A DNA stretch of 64,000 nucleotides from Prevotella melaninogenica (GCF_018128065.1 NZ_CP072360.1:872501-936500), one strand, 5' to 3'. Numbered from the stretch's first letter, positions 51,310 through 63,076 are shown. Made by a program: numbers and translations. The notes: generated from the sequence alone by a model not told the origin.

Positions 51310-53871
51310 TTATTTAATTATCAGCTTCTTGCCGTTGACAAGGTAAACGCCCTTGGAAAGACCTTTAAGGCTTGAAACGCCTTTGGCAATACAAGTACCA
51401 TTGAGACTATAAACATCGAAGGTAACTGTGCTTGCTGTTTGTGGAGTATTAAGTATACCATTAGGTGATAAGGTAATGGTAAGAACAGCAGTTGAATACT
51501 CAAACTTATAGTTTTCAGCTTCTGCATCGCTCACTGTAATCGTATACTTACCAGGTACGTTGTATTCAGTAACCTTTTTACCCTTACTATCTGTGATGGT
51601 GAAAGTAGGTTCTTTTTCCAGTGCGACTGTCGTTTCGTTATTTTGTAATTCGTCAACAGTATAGCCGAATGAAGGTGTTTGTCCTACCTCTATGGTCACG
51701 TCTTTAGCATGCATCTTTGCCGTTGCTTTTTTCACGATGAGGAAGCCATTGGCAAATTCTACCTGCTCTTCTGTTATCGTTCCTCGCTTTACGACAATAG
51801 TATATTTGCCTACCGGCGAAGTCTTTGTAGCCTCGCATGATAGTTCTGGCGTACCTTCAACATAATCGCCCTTGAGTTGCCAACCAAGTTTTGGATTCTC
51901 ACTTCCGTATGTACGAATCATGTTACGAGCCTTTATGGTAGTCCCAAACTCAACAATGTCGAAATCCTTCCACTGTGCATTACGCTTATAGTGGTTTTTA
52001 GTTCCAGATGGAATCTGAAGCTTTATTTCACTTTTACTAATATCGGTAAAAGCATTGTGACCTAAGACAGGCACTTCCTTGGAGTAGAGACGGATAATGC
52101 CGAGGGAATTATTACCAGAGAAAACCTCATCACCAATGGTTGTAATGGTGTTAGGGAGTACGATTTTTGTTAGCTTACTGCATCCAGAGAAACCATAGTT
52201 GTGAATCTTTGTGATGCCTTTTGCCACGTTGAAGTCACCTTTGTTATTTGGCATAACAGCGATAATCTCCTTTGAGTCCTTTGTCATTAGCGTCTGACCA
52301 TCAAAGATATAGTTCTTGTCATCGCCTGTAGGTATACTAATTGAATCGAGTCGTCCCAGCTTTCCAAAGGCTCCGTCGCCGATTGTCATCGTCGATTTCG
52401 GTAGGATGAGCTTACGTATTGACTTACAGTTAAAGAAAGCACGCTCTGGAATCTCATTGTCATTCGTTGTCAGCTGACGTTTATCATCTACAAGATATGG
52501 GTCTCCACCACTTACGATAACAGCGTCGCTAAGGTCAAGAGAGACGAGGGAACTGCGCTGGATAGTTCCGTCTGGGTTGTTACCTGCTATCTGTCGGATA
52601 GTGCGGAGGTCAGTAGAGTTAATCTTGCCATTGATTTTCAAAGAAGATATTTTACTCTTTATGCTGTCTGCAATGAGCTCTTGTAATCTTCCTGGGGTAT
52701 CAACGGTGATGGTATCCTGTATGGTTTCTGTCTTTTCACCCTCAATACCGATGATCATATCTTGGTCTTCGGAGAACTTATACGACTTAGGGTTGAGGAG
52801 GGCAATATCATAGAATCCGTCACTGGCACCATCCCATCCCCAGTTAATCCATACCTTTCCCGTTTCATCATATCCAGAGAGAACAAAGGCATGACCACCA
52901 TTCTTGTTGTCAACACCCGTATAGAGAATGGCACGACGTTCATTAATTTCATTATAAATGATGTCCATCCATGCTTGTTCACTGTATCTGCGGCGCTTCA
53001 ACATCTGTGTTGTTTCTGGATAGCCGAAGTTTCTTCTTAGTCCTCGGGCTGCATTCTCGGTGTAAGTTCCCGAACCATCTGTAGCATAATTCATGTCGGC
53101 AGCCACACCACAATCCAACATCAGTTTGGCAACAGCATCGCCCTGTTCCTTAGAGTAGTGTCCTTTGTAACTATCAATCATGTTTGCATAGTCATAAAAG
53201 CTCTCTTCATAATTAACGGTCACTATCTTCTTTGTGCCATTAGCTTGTTTTACATAAACAGAATGAGTCCCTCCTGTACCTTTCTCTGGCCACCTATTGT
53301 AATACATAATCTGTGCCATAGCGGTGGCAACACAACCTGTTACGGTCCTTCCTGTGCTACCATAGCCCTGCCATGAGCCTGTACCTGACGTGGTTCCTTC
53401 AGGACAAAGGTTGTTGTAAGGTTTCTCCTGTCCCCATATAGAAGTGACAAATGATGGGATTTTAGCAGCATATTTACTTTGATCGGGAGCTATCATAGTG
53501 CGTGGTTTGCCTGCTTTTACAATACCATTGATAGCTTCTTCTACAGCTGAGAGATACCATTTGAAACCAGTATTGCTTGTGTTTTTGTCGAAAACTGTAT
53601 TCGAATAAGCGATGACAGCTGGTAGGAGATCGTCGTTGCTGACGATGACAAATCCGCCATTATTATATCCCATGACGGTAAAAGCTTTGTTTGCGAGGAG
53701 GGTTCTGGGCTCTTCTCCGCTTGCACGTGTCATTGATAACGATGGCGATTGTCTGAAAACTTTGGCTGCTACAGCTTTGATTACAGCCTTTGGTCTTGGT
53801 GCTGCCGTTATTGTTAGTGCCGCTGTGAATGTAAATAGCAGCTTTAGGAATAATCGTTTTCTGAAATTCAT
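51310..53871 (-). CDS. Secreted C10 (streptopain-like) cysteine protease with BspA-like LRRs
   Basis: 853 residues. Signal FLKLLFTFTAALTITAA; propeptide (about 30-135, ending in GKPRTMIAPD); C10 catalytic domain with nucleophile Cys180 in GRTVTGCVATAMAQIMYYN and His327 in KNGGHAFVLSGYD, followed by INWGWDGASDGFYD. Residues about 470-630 are BspA-type leucine-rich repeats (IPERAFFNCKSIRKLILP; NYGFSGCSKLTKIVLP); about 640-800 are MBG-like beta repeats. The last 40 residues (FDVYSLNGTCIAKGV...LSKGVYLVNGKKLIIK) resemble a type-IX secretion sorting domain. Related enzymes are interpain A and SpeB. Likely a surface or secreted protease with adhesive extensions. Confidence 0.9.
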   Translation of the reverse strand: MNFRKRLFLKLLFTFTAALTITAAPRPKAVIKAVAAKVFRQSPSLSMTRASGEEPRTLLANKAFTVMGYNNGGFVIVSNDDLLPAVIAYSNTVFDKNTSNTGFKWYLSAVEEAINGIVKAGKPRTMIAPDQSKYAAKIPSFVTSIWGQEKPYNNLCPEGTTSGTGSWQGYGSTGRTVTGCVATAMAQIMYYNRWPEKGTGGTHSVYVKQANGTKKIVTVNYEESFYDYANMIDSYKGHYSKEQGDAVAKLMLDCGVAADMNYATDGSGTYTENAARGLRRNFGYPETTQMLKRRRYSEQAWMDIIYNEINERRAILYTGVDNKNGGHAFVLSGYDETGKVWINWGWDGASDGFYDIALLNPKSYKFSEDQDMIIGIEGEKTETIQDTITVDTPGRLQELIADSIKSKISSLKINGKINSTDLRTIRQIAGNNPDGTIQRSSLVSLDLSDAVIVSGGDPYLVDDKRQLTTNDNEIPERAFFNCKSIRKLILPKSTMTIGDGAFGKLGRLDSISIPTGDDKNYIFDGQTLMTKDSKEIIAVMPNNKGDFNVAKGITKIHNYGFSGCSKLTKIVLPNTITTIGDEVFSGNNSLGIIRLYSKEVPVLGHNAFTDISKSEIKLQIPSGTKNHYKRNAQWKDFDIVEFGTTIKARNMIRTYGSENPKLGWQLKGDYVEGTPELSCEATKTSPVGKYTIVVKRGTITEEQVEFANGFLIVKKATAKMHAKDVTIEVGQTPSFGYTVDELQNNETTVALEKEPTFTITDSKGKKVTEYNVPGKYTITVSDAEAENYKFEYSTAVLTITLSPNGILNTPQTASTVTFDVYSLNGTCIAKGVSSLKGLSKGVYLVNGKKLIIK

Positions 53872-54060
53872 AGAAGTGTGGGGTTATTTGTTTAATCTGG
53901 CTTTGTGTCTTCAGAATACAGAAAGATAATCATTGTCTGGTGACGAAGCCAGTTTGCCTCTTACTTATTTTATATAGAAGAATGATGCGGAACCGCAACC
54001 CTTATGAGGGTTCCGGCTCCGATTGTGTCAATCCTTTTTTTCTGGATTGTGTTCTGTTCA

Positions 54061-57000
54061 TTATCTTATGATAGTCTTTTGACCATTGATGACATAGATA
54101 CCTTTGCCCAATGATTTCAAGCTTTTTGCATCTTTGAGAAGTAATTTGCCGTCAATAGTGTAGACATCATAGAGAATCTCACCATTAGCACCTACCTTTT
54201 GGATGACTGTTGTCACCTTAATAGAAGTTGGTTCAGACTCTGATCCATCTGCATAAACAGCTGTTACGCTGTAATTATGGTCTGTTCCGTCCCATACTAT
54301 ATCGCCACTTTCCAGCTTGATACTGTTTGATAGATATTCACCATCACGATAGATATTGTATGAAACAGGTCCAGTGCTACTCTCGTAGGTAATATCGTCA
54401 ATCATGAAGATGAATGCCTGATCAGAAGAAGTGTTATGATGAATAGCAAAGTATCTTGTCCCTTCAGGAACATCAACCTTCACTTCTGTCCATGTGGCAG
54501 TGCTTTGTTCGTGAGTGTCGCCCACCTTCTGGAAGCTTGCCTTTTGGTTATCGGTGTTTGATACGAGAACATCGAAGCTCTCCTTACCATAAGACTTATC
54601 TGCAGAATTAACGTTGTTAACCCAGAAACTGATGGTTTGTGCCTTGCCGGAAAGGATTGGACTGATGAGCCAGTTGCTTGCTGCAATAAGTTTTTGTCTT
54701 CATTTACCTGATAAATGGCTACAAGTGATTTGCTTCCAGAGTGTGGATCAAGCCCTTGACCAGACTTAAATATGTCAGAAGGTTGCCAGTCCATGAATGC
54801 AAACTGTTCACCTTGATGTTGATAAGTAGCCCCCTTAGCAAGCGGAGCTGCAAGTCCTTGGTCTTCATCAATGGTTGTCCAGTTACCGAAGGATGTACTC
54901 CAAGGTTCATAACTTTCAAAGTCGTCAGACTTTTGTTCTATTGTTGACTCTGGAGCTTCCCATTTTAGTTTTAACTTATTGTCGTCCACTTTGACATTTG
55001 TGAGGTTCTTTGGTGCAGGAACATCTGCTGCAGCGCAATTAATGATTGCTTCAGCCTCATTATTGTCAGGTTCAAGATCGTCATCAAGTGGAACTGAAGC
55101 TTTTACGTTAAGTGTCTCAGCCTTGTCAAGAGTAGTTGTCCTATATTCAATCTTATACTCCTTCTTGTCAAGCAGTTTGAGACTCTCTATATTATCCTCT
55201 TTGATAATCTTACCATTAACGGTGAGTTCAAGCTTGGTATTCTTTAGTTCATCGAGTCCAATATTTGTTACTTTGACATTGATTTCAGCCATCTGCCCCT
55301 TCTTGACGTTGTCTGTTGCTGTTACCTCAACAGCCGCATCTTTCTGTAATGGGTCAACAATATTGATATTGTCCATGTATACTGGAACCTTTGTGATGTT
55401 GTCTGCAATACCTATGATACGTAGGAAGACAAAATCTTCGTTGGTTAGTTCTGTAGGAACATCAACGATAAAGTTCTTCCATTCACCATTTGTCGTGGTA
55501 ACATTAGCTTTCTCACTGGTCCAAACAGGCTCTGTTACATCACCATTCTTCTTAGCAAAACGTAATTCAACCTTCTGTTGAGCGTTCTCGTCAGCACGAT
55601 AGTAGAATATCAGCTTTGGATTTTCGGCTCCACGAAGACTAATCTTACCTGTTATAAGTGCTGATGTACCTGGTTTTGAAGGGTTGAAGACGACAGCTCC
55701 GTTGTCATTGTCACAAGAAACATCCTTGGTAAGAGCCCATGAGGTGCTGCTGCTTGAACGCTCCAGACCCATGAATTGACCTTCAATAGAACCATTCTTG
55801 AAGCTGTTATGGAATGGTAAAGTGTAAGGTTTTCCGACGATGATGCCAGCTGCAACCCAACTACTTTCGCCTGCATCATTTGAAGCCTTAATAGCCCAGT
55901 GCTTATAGTTCTGCTTTCCCTCATTGGTGTTCAGACCTGTAACAGTGTATTCTGTCTTTCCTTTTATCTTGGTAAGCTCATCGCCAAGCTCGCCCTCGTC
56001 AGTCACATTATTCACTTGATAAGTCACCTCTGCAGGAAGAATAACACCCTTATGAGCACCTGTTGGGACATCCCACTTGAGATTAGCAGATGTCACAAGG
56101 TCGGTTGCTTTGATTTTACCCATCATTGGGACATCTTGTCCAACATATACTGATACGTTTGCTTTCTGACCAAAGTCTGCCTCGTTGTATGCTACAATTT
56201 CGTAGTTATTCATACCCTGAGCAGCTGCATCGTCAACAACTTCCTGTGCACTACCAGGTGCTGGGTTTTTAATCTCCTTAACAAGACGGTCTTTATTACG
56301 AATAATAATCTTCGTAATGCTGGTCAAATCTGTTTTATCAATAGCCTTTGAAGGAGCTTTGAACTTTAGTGTAGCTTTCAGTGCAGCTGTAGGATCAGCT
56401 GTAGCGGTGAGGTCTTGAACCATTGCTGGAGCTTTCTCGTCTGCAGCACCCTCAATCGTCAAGGAGTCGAGGAAGATAGAGAACATATTAGGATCAGATA
56501 TTCCGTGGAATCCTACGAAATAGTTTCCATCGGTAGTAGCCTTTATCTGACCCGTAAAGGTCTTATAATTCCTATTGTTGAGTACTGTTGCAGGGAGCAA
56601 CTCTCCAGTCATTGCCTCGATAGTGTTATTTGTTCCCCACTTCACTTCTAAGCGTTCTGGATAAGTAGTACCACCAATGGCCAATGCCTTGAATGATACG
56701 TTGTAAGTCTTACCCTGTTTCATGTGAATTGGAGGAGTTATTAGCCAATCGTCACCATGGTTCTTTGGATGATATTTACACTTAAAGACTCCACCCTTGG
56801 CATTGCTCCAATACCATGTACATTTGTCCTTGTTGGCATCAATAATGGTGTAGACCTTAGAGTCTTCCTTCGTTAAGAAGTCATCGAAGAATGGCACCTC
56901 CATAGCGTTACCATACGTTTCTCCGTTGGTCGTCGCCAAATCACTCTTCTTTGTTGAGTTGATAGCTTGTACAGAATAAGAATAAGAAGAAAGTTTGCCC

Positions 57001-58505
57001 TTGGTGAGTGTCTCACTGAACTCAGTAGCTGTCTGCCCTGAAGAAACTTTTTCGGATGTGCCGCCTACGTTACGGAAAACATCATAGGTTAGTTGACCAA
57101 TGTAGCCTTTGTGCACACCTTCCTTTGGAGCTTCCCATGTTACGGTGGCATGACCATTCTCATCAAGTGTCAGCTTCAGGTTATCCACTGCCTTTGGACT
57201 GTCATTTCCAGCATACATAGAATGCTTTGCACGTGGACCATCACCTGCCTCGTTACTCAGAACTACGATGAAGTTAACCATACCTTCATTAACTGTTAAA
57301 TCGGTTGAAACCTCTTTACCAGCCTCAGCTTTCCCCTTAGAAACTTCGGCACTATTAGCATAAATGATGTAATCAACATTACCTGTTAACGCGCTACCAT
57401 CGAATTTCTTGGTTGGAACATTGAATTTCAGTTTACCCGTGAGTGATCCTTCTTTGAATTCGGTCTGTAAATTTTCTGCAGCAGCAGGGGCTCCACTGGC
57501 TGTAGCTTTGACAGGGAAGGTTAGAGCCATAAGCGTAAGCGGTGTTGAATAGCCACCTACTGGAGTTACATGACCTGTTGCGAGGTCAACAGTGTAAAGC
57601 TCAAACTTGCCATCTTTATCCGTAGAAGCCCAGTAGAACTCATTGGTGCGGTTGTCAAACTCACCACTCTGATAATAATAACTGCCCTCATCATCGGTGA
57701 TATTCACGCCTGTTGAACCTTTCAGCGTTTCTGTACCAGTCTTGCGGTCAATCTGGTAGAGGTCGCCTTCTTTGCTGATACCGTATGCGAAGCCATCATT
57801 GGCAATACCCAATGCTACATAAGAGTGTGTGGCAGGTGCAATAGTTGTACGGGTTAGGGTTTTGTAATCAATTACACCCCATTCGAAGTTTTTAAGATCT
57901 TCCGTGTAGAATTCTCCGAATACCTCGCCAGTCTTTGGATCGTTAGCTGTTTCAAGAGCAAGGAGAGCAAAGTTGCTTACATACAATGGCTCCTCTGATA
58001 TTTGCCAGTTTGTTGTGTTGAAAGCAAAGTGCTTTAGAAGAATAATACCAAGTGATGACATGCTGGTATCAAGAAATATACCGTGGAGTTCGTTATCAAC
58101 GAGACCACTTCCTCCGTTAAAGAAGGCTTTACTGTAGTCTGCCAACTGCTCAAAATTGATGGCTTCTACAGGATGGAAAGAGAACATGCCACTCTTTTCT
58201 TTTGATACAATATTTCCCCACATGACCAGCTCGGGGTTTACTGTTACCATTTTTCTTGATACTTTGGGGCGGATAGTCACCGTTGGAGTGAAAAATGGTG
58301 ATGGAGTTTCCATGGGAAGTGTTTTCCCTAAGAGCTTAGGGAAGGCCTTGAGCTGGTCTAACTTCTGCTGTTCTGTCTCCTGTGTGATTTGTGACTTGGC
58401 AATGAGGAGTGATCTCTTGCCCTCTTGTTTCACTTGAGCGGAAACTTGCAATACTGCCATGGCTGTAGCGAAGATGGCAATAAGTTTAGTAAATCTTTTG
58501 CTCAT
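54061..58505 (-). pseudogene. Large cleaved-adhesin/Fn3/CARDB surface protein with one frameshift
   Basis: About 1480 codons if repaired. Signal MSKRFTKLIAIFATAMAVLQ (ending VSAQ), an N-terminal beta-propeller-like part (about 90-340), several Fn3-like stretches (PKAVDNLKLTLDENGHATVTWEAP), two or three choice-of-anchor/cleaved-adhesin domains, a CARDB-like domain (DAAVEVTATDNVKKGQMAEI), and a C-terminal sorting-type tail LYDVYTIDGKLLLKD...KGIYVINGQKTIIR. The frame breaks at a run of five A (minus strand; 54691-54695): with six A the reading passes to ASNWLISPILSGKAQTISFW and on to the tail; as written the first frame runs on nonsensically to 54480. It resembles gingipain-type haemagglutinin regions. 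A real mutation, phase variation or a sequencing error are all possible. Confidence 0.8.
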
Positions 58506-58562
58506 TCTTACATGGTTTTAATTAATAAAAAGAGTTATTTAAGACTCATAATAGAGTTTTCG

Positions 58563-58570
58563 CAAATATA
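58563..58570 (-). promoter_or_regulatory. -7 promoter element of the adhesin gene
   Basis: Minus-strand TATATTTG fits TAnnTTTG, about 58 nt before ATG 58505. Confidence 0.5.
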
Positions 58571-58960
58571 TTAAAAATATGCAATGGGCGCAACTGATTT
58601 TAAGGAGAATTTGATTTTAATTAACGAATAAAAGTTTTTTATCACATAAATGTGATGATTTATGTAATTTTATTAAGTAAAAATAGAAAATAATAATAAA
58701 ACGTTGGAATGTAGAAGCTGAGAACGCCCGCATTCTTTCCTACCCCCCTTTTATGGGCTCTTTCATTAAATGCGTAGGTGTTTGTTGTGTATAGAACAGT
58801 TAGACACTTTTCTTTTTAATGTCTGAAAAATGCTGGTAGAAATCTGAAAAATTATTACATCACTTGAAGAAAATGTTCTTAAGAAAGAGCCCAAAATAAG
58901 TATAAGAGATTATTTTGTAAACAACATTGTATCAAATAGTTACAAGAGCCTTTTGCAATA

Positions 58961-59048
58961 GGTGCCTAATTGAACCTCAAAAGGGTGTTAGTAAGACCTC
59001 AAAAGGGCATCTTTTGCAAGTCAATTGGGCATCTTTTCGAAGCTAAAA
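58961..59048 (+). repeat. Four-unit 22-nt periodic element, copy 3
   Basis: Units of exactly 22 nt start at 58961, 58983, 59005 and 59027, opening GGTGCCTAAT, GGGTGTTAGT, GGGCATCTTTT and GGGCATCTTTT. The third unit is identical to that of copy 1. The 58571-59594 interval shows no gene; an AT-rich 70-codon hydrophobic frame at 59345-59557 lacks coding signs. Confidence 0.8.
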
Positions 59049-59609
59049 GAGCATATGTAGATTTTAAGGGGTGTGAAAATAGTTTACAAACCCTAATGAG
59101 TAAAGGAGTAGATTTGTTTTAGAAGGAACGAAACACGATTATGAATAGATTGGGTTCTATAAGTTTTTCAGGTCAGTCGTCTTGTTATTATTTTTCTCTT
59201 TGACCATCTGAAATTATATTTGTCATACTATATCAGCATATAAGCCTACATTTTCTGTCTATGTATTTAATGGAAGAGCCTTTTCTGGCCGCTATGTTTT
59301 TGTGTAATACGGAAGAGACAGGGTACTTTAGCACATGAATTATTGTGGTTCTAATCTTTTTAATTCCTTATAGCACCAATTATACTGTAAAAGGGATGAT
59401 TTTCTCATATTTTATTTGTATTTTTGCCGTGTCAGCCGTTAGGTATGCTATATTTTATTATTACAGCATTAAGGTAAGTCTGTTCTTCTATATGACAAGG
59501 TGTTGGACTTTTTTATTAATGTTGGCTGGTATATTCCATCGGAAGTGTGTTTATTGACTGGTTGGAGAGTGGGATTGATTCCTTCTAAATTAATTTGATT
59601 AATTGTTTT

Positions 59610-62480
59610 ATGAGGCAAAAAAAACATTATGAAGGTTTGACTGACACAGAGGTGTTGGAGAGTCGTGAGCAATATGGGGCTAATGTATTAACGCCTCGAA
59701 AGAAAGTTCCGCTTTGGAAACAATTCTTAGAGAAGTTTGGAGACCCTCTAATAATCGTTCTACTCATTGCTGGTTTTCTCTCTATATGTATTTCTTTTTG
59801 GGAATATTGGGGACTCCATAATGAGGATGGAGTAGCTGTTTTCTTTGAGCCTATCGGTATTTTTATAGCAATCTTTTTGGCGACAGGTATTGCTTTCTTT
59901 TTTGAGTTGAAAGCGGATAAAGAGTTTTCTATCCTCAATCAGGTGAATGATGAGGAGGAGGTTGAGGTTATCAGAAACGGAAATACAACAACGGTTGCTA
60001 AAAAAGATATCGTTGTTGGTGATATTGTTATTATCAATACGGGTGCTGAGATACCTGCTGATGGTAGGCTGTTGGAGGCTATTTCGCTTTATGTCGATGA
60101 GTCTACACTGAATGGAGAAAGTGTACCTGCTTATAAATCCGTAAAAGAAGAGGATTTTGATAAGGATGCTTCCTATGCTACGAATCAAGTACTGCGTGGA
60201 ACGAAGGTGATGGAAGGACACGGTATCTTTAAGGTTGAGGCTGTAGGTGATAATACAGAAAATGGTAAGGTGTTTGAAGCAGCACAAATTGATGATAGTG
60301 TAAAAACTCCTCTTAGCGAGCAGCTTGACGGGCTGAGTGCTCTCATTACCAAAATAAGCTATATTTTTGCTGGTTTCATTATCTTCGGTAGGTTGATAGT
60401 TTTCTTCCATTGGAAGCCTATTGTGTGGACATTGGCTATTCCTACGATTATCTTCTTTTGGCTGGTCATTAAAAGGTTTAATCGTTGGAAATGGTATGTG
60501 AAAACGACTGTTACAATAGCTTACTTCTGTATTTTGCTATGTAGCGTGATCATCTTCCACGATTATCTCTTACCAGATAAAAGTATGTCTGGCTTGTTTG
60601 CTCATTTACTTAATACAATGATGATTGCCGTAACGTTGATTGTTGTTGCGGTGCCAGAAGGACTCCCGATGGCTGTAACTTTAAGTTTGGCGTATAGTAT
60701 GCGGCGAATGATGAAGACCAATAATCTTGTACGTAAGATGCATGCCTGTGAGACGATGGGCGCCACAACGGTTATCTGTACGGATAAGACGGGTACGCTG
60801 ACACAGAATCAGATGCGGGTTCATCAGACTCAATTTTATGCTTTGGATAACCAGAAGTTAGATGACGGTCTTGCTTCTCGCTTGCTGAAAGAGGGTATTG
60901 CGGTCAATTCTACAGCTTCAATAGATTGTACGGATGCTAATAACCCTAAGGTCTTGGGTAGTCCTACTGAGGGAGCTTTGCTGCTTTGGTTAAATGAGTA
61001 CAAGATTTCTTATCAAGAATTGAGAGAGGAAGCGAATGTTGTGGAAGAGCTTCCTTTCACTACTGAACGAAAGTATATGGCCGTCCTCGTTAACTCTGCA
61101 TTGGTGGAGGGTAAACAGATTCTCTATGTCAAAGGTGCGCCTGAGATTGTCTATGGACTCTGTAGCCAGACGGAATGTAATGTGGCTAAAGGGGATATTG
61201 AATGTCAGTTAGAAGGCTATCAGGAGCAGGCTATGCGTACTTTGGGTTTTGCTTATCAGATTTTAGATGGTAAGACGGAAGTATTTAAGGATGGACGTGT
61301 TGTTGCAGATAATTTGACTTTTCAGGGGATTGTTGCTATTAGTGACCCTGTGAGAAGTGATGTGCCTGATGCTGTTCGTGAATGTATGAAGGCGGGTATT
61401 GATGTGAAGATTGTCACAGGTGATACGGCAAGGACAGCCAAAGAGATTGGTAGACAAATCGGGTTGTGGACAAGTAATGATACTGATAAGAATATTATTT
61501 CGGGTCCTGAATTTGCTGCTCTTTCTGATGAGGAATTGGATAAACGGGTAAAGGATCTGAAGATTATTTCTCGTGCCCGACCGTTAGATAAGAAACGACT
61601 TGTGGAAGCGCTGCAACGATGTCACGAGGTGGTTGCTGTTACGGGTGATGGAACGAACGATGCGCCAGCATTACAAGCGGCACATGTGGGACTTTCTATG
61701 GGTGATGGTACTGCCGTAGCTAAGGAGGCTTCTGATATTACAATTATTGATAACTCTTTTAGTAGTATTGGTAAGGCTGTGATGTGGGGACGCTCACTTT
61801 ATCAGAATATACAACGTTTCTTACTCTTCCAACTAACGGTGAATGTGGCGGCTTGCTTTCTTGTACTTGCAGGTGCATTTATGGGTACGGAGTCTCCACT
61901 GACAGTAACTCAGATGCTATGGATAAACCTTATTATGGATACCTTTGCTGCAATGGCACTGGCTTCGTTGCCTCCATCTGAAAAAGTGATGAAGGATAAG
62001 CCGCGTGATCGCAACGCTTTTATTATCAACCGGTCAATGTGTTGGAATATCATTGGGGTGGGCGGCTTGTTCTTTGTGCTGTTGTTTGCCTTACTTTATA
62101 TCTTCGAGCACGCTGATATTAAGGCGTTGAGGGATATTCTTCATTTGCAGCTTGGAGAAGTGAATGGACTTAGTCCTTATGAGTTAACTTTGATTTTTAC
62201 CATCTTTGTGATGACGCATTTCTTCTATCTGTTTAATGCACGTGCTTTTGAAACGGGGCGTAGTGCACTTCACTTTAAGGGATGTCGCGGATTACTCTTT
62301 ATCATTTCGATTATCTTTATTGGACAGATTGTAATGGTGGAACTCCCTATTTTGCAGAAGTTCTTTAATATTGTTAAGGGTGGTCTGTCTGTTGAGGATT
62401 GGGTTATAATCTTAATGGGGTCTTCTTTGGTCTTATGGGTTAGGGAGGCTTGGCATCTGCTGAAATCGAATAGAGGTTAA
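59610..62480 (+). CDS. Calcium-translocating P-type ATPase (PMCA type)
   Basis: 956 residues from ATG 59610 (an in-frame TTG at 59595 is unlikely). Cation P-ATPase layout: N-terminal cation-ATPase segment (YEGLTDTEVLESREQYGAN), actuator domain with STLNGESVPAYK, membrane helix with VAVPEGLPMAVTLSLAYSM, phosphorylation site CTDKTGTLTQNQM, nucleotide domain (KGAPEIVYGLC), hinge GDGTNDAPALQAAHVGLSMG, and C-terminal transmembrane helices (NLIMDTFAAMALASLPPS). PEGLP and the NLIMDTFAA helix point to Ca2+ export across the inner membrane. Monocistronic. Confidence 0.92.
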   Translation: MRQKKHYEGLTDTEVLESREQYGANVLTPRKKVPLWKQFLEKFGDPLIIVLLIAGFLSICISFWEYWGLHNEDGVAVFFEPIGIFIAIFLATGIAFFFELKADKEFSILNQVNDEEEVEVIRNGNTTTVAKKDIVVGDIVIINTGAEIPADGRLLEAISLYVDESTLNGESVPAYKSVKEEDFDKDASYATNQVLRGTKVMEGHGIFKVEAVGDNTENGKVFEAAQIDDSVKTPLSEQLDGLSALITKISYIFAGFIIFGRLIVFFHWKPIVWTLAIPTIIFFWLVIKRFNRWKWYVKTTVTIAYFCILLCSVIIFHDYLLPDKSMSGLFAHLLNTMMIAVTLIVVAVPEGLPMAVTLSLAYSMRRMMKTNNLVRKMHACETMGATTVICTDKTGTLTQNQMRVHQTQFYALDNQKLDDGLASRLLKEGIAVNSTASIDCTDANNPKVLGSPTEGALLLWLNEYKISYQELREEANVVEELPFTTERKYMAVLVNSALVEGKQILYVKGAPEIVYGLCSQTECNVAKGDIECQLEGYQEQAMRTLGFAYQILDGKTEVFKDGRVVADNLTFQGIVAISDPVRSDVPDAVRECMKAGIDVKIVTGDTARTAKEIGRQIGLWTSNDTDKNIISGPEFAALSDEELDKRVKDLKIISRARPLDKKRLVEALQRCHEVVAVTGDGTNDAPALQAAHVGLSMGDGTAVAKEASDITIIDNSFSSIGKAVMWGRSLYQNIQRFLLFQLTVNVAACFLVLAGAFMGTESPLTVTQMLWINLIMDTFAAMALASLPPSEKVMKDKPRDRNAFIINRSMCWNIIGVGGLFFVLLFALLYIFEHADIKALRDILHLQLGEVNGLSPYELTLIFTIFVMTHFFYLFNARAFETGRSALHFKGCRGLLFIISIIFIGQIVMVELPILQKFFNIVKGGLSVEDWVIILMGSSLVLWVREAWHLLKSNRG

Positions 62481-62717
62481 ATGTATAGCGATTATTGACA
62501 GTTTTTGTGAATGATAAATAGCATATTTAAAGATAGAATTTGTAGAATTCTTCACATTATTCAAATGATTCCAGAATAGATAGAGACCTTGACGGCTTTC
62601 GTACAATAACGAGAAGTTGAAAATCCAACCGGAGGTATATATAATAAGGTGTAATAGCTTTTGTCTTTCTTCTAACAAAAGAAAAATGCTTTTTTGATAA
62701 AAATTCCCCTCAAAACA

Positions 62718-62749
62718 TTTGGAGGTTACATAGAAAGTCTATACCTTTG
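62718..62749 (+). promoter_or_regulatory. rRNA operon promoter
   Basis: TTTG (62718-62721), a 20-nt spacer, then TACCTTTG (62742-62749): the canonical Bacteroidetes arrangement, about 330 nt upstream of the 16S start. Confidence 0.75.
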
Positions 62750-62755
62750 CACTCG

Positions 62756-63076
62756 CTTTACAAAACCCGCCACCTGGCGAGTTGTATGAAGCGATAAAGA
62801 AAGAGTTCTTTGAAAAGATTTACATAAACAGAGAAGTAGTACAAGAAGCGTCTGTTTGATTTTTATCAAATAGATGGGTAAAAGAAACGAACCGATCAAT
62901 TCCTTGTTCTTGCTTTTGAGGCACTGCCTCAAAATTTAAGTTCAAGCGAAAAGGTGCTTTTTAAACTTAAATTCTAAGGATAAGCGTTCTGAAACAGAGA
63001 TTACTCGGTGACGTGTTTGGGAGTGGTGGTATTCATTACCACCTATCACCCCTCATTCATCACCAACACATATTTT
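62756..63076 (+). other. 16S rRNA leader region
   Basis: About 320 nt of transcribed leader between the promoter and mature 16S. It contains GAGTTCTTTGAAAAGA, a hairpin-prone TTTTGAGGCACTGCCTCAAAA (about 62915-62935) and, near its end, the words TTCATTACCACCTATCACC that echo the simple repeats elsewhere. No tRNA gene is seen in it. Exact processing sites cannot be read by eye. Confidence 0.6.

Noticed and set aside
59345..59557. 70-codon hydrophobic frame upstream of the P-type ATPase
   Set aside because: High AT content and no promoter, ribosome-binding site or recognisable family; hydrophobicity is expected by chance in T-rich DNA.
62756..63076. tRNA gene in the rRNA leader
   Set aside because: No cloverleaf or TTCGAxTC-like T-arm could be found; tRNAs of rRNA operons are normally after 16S.
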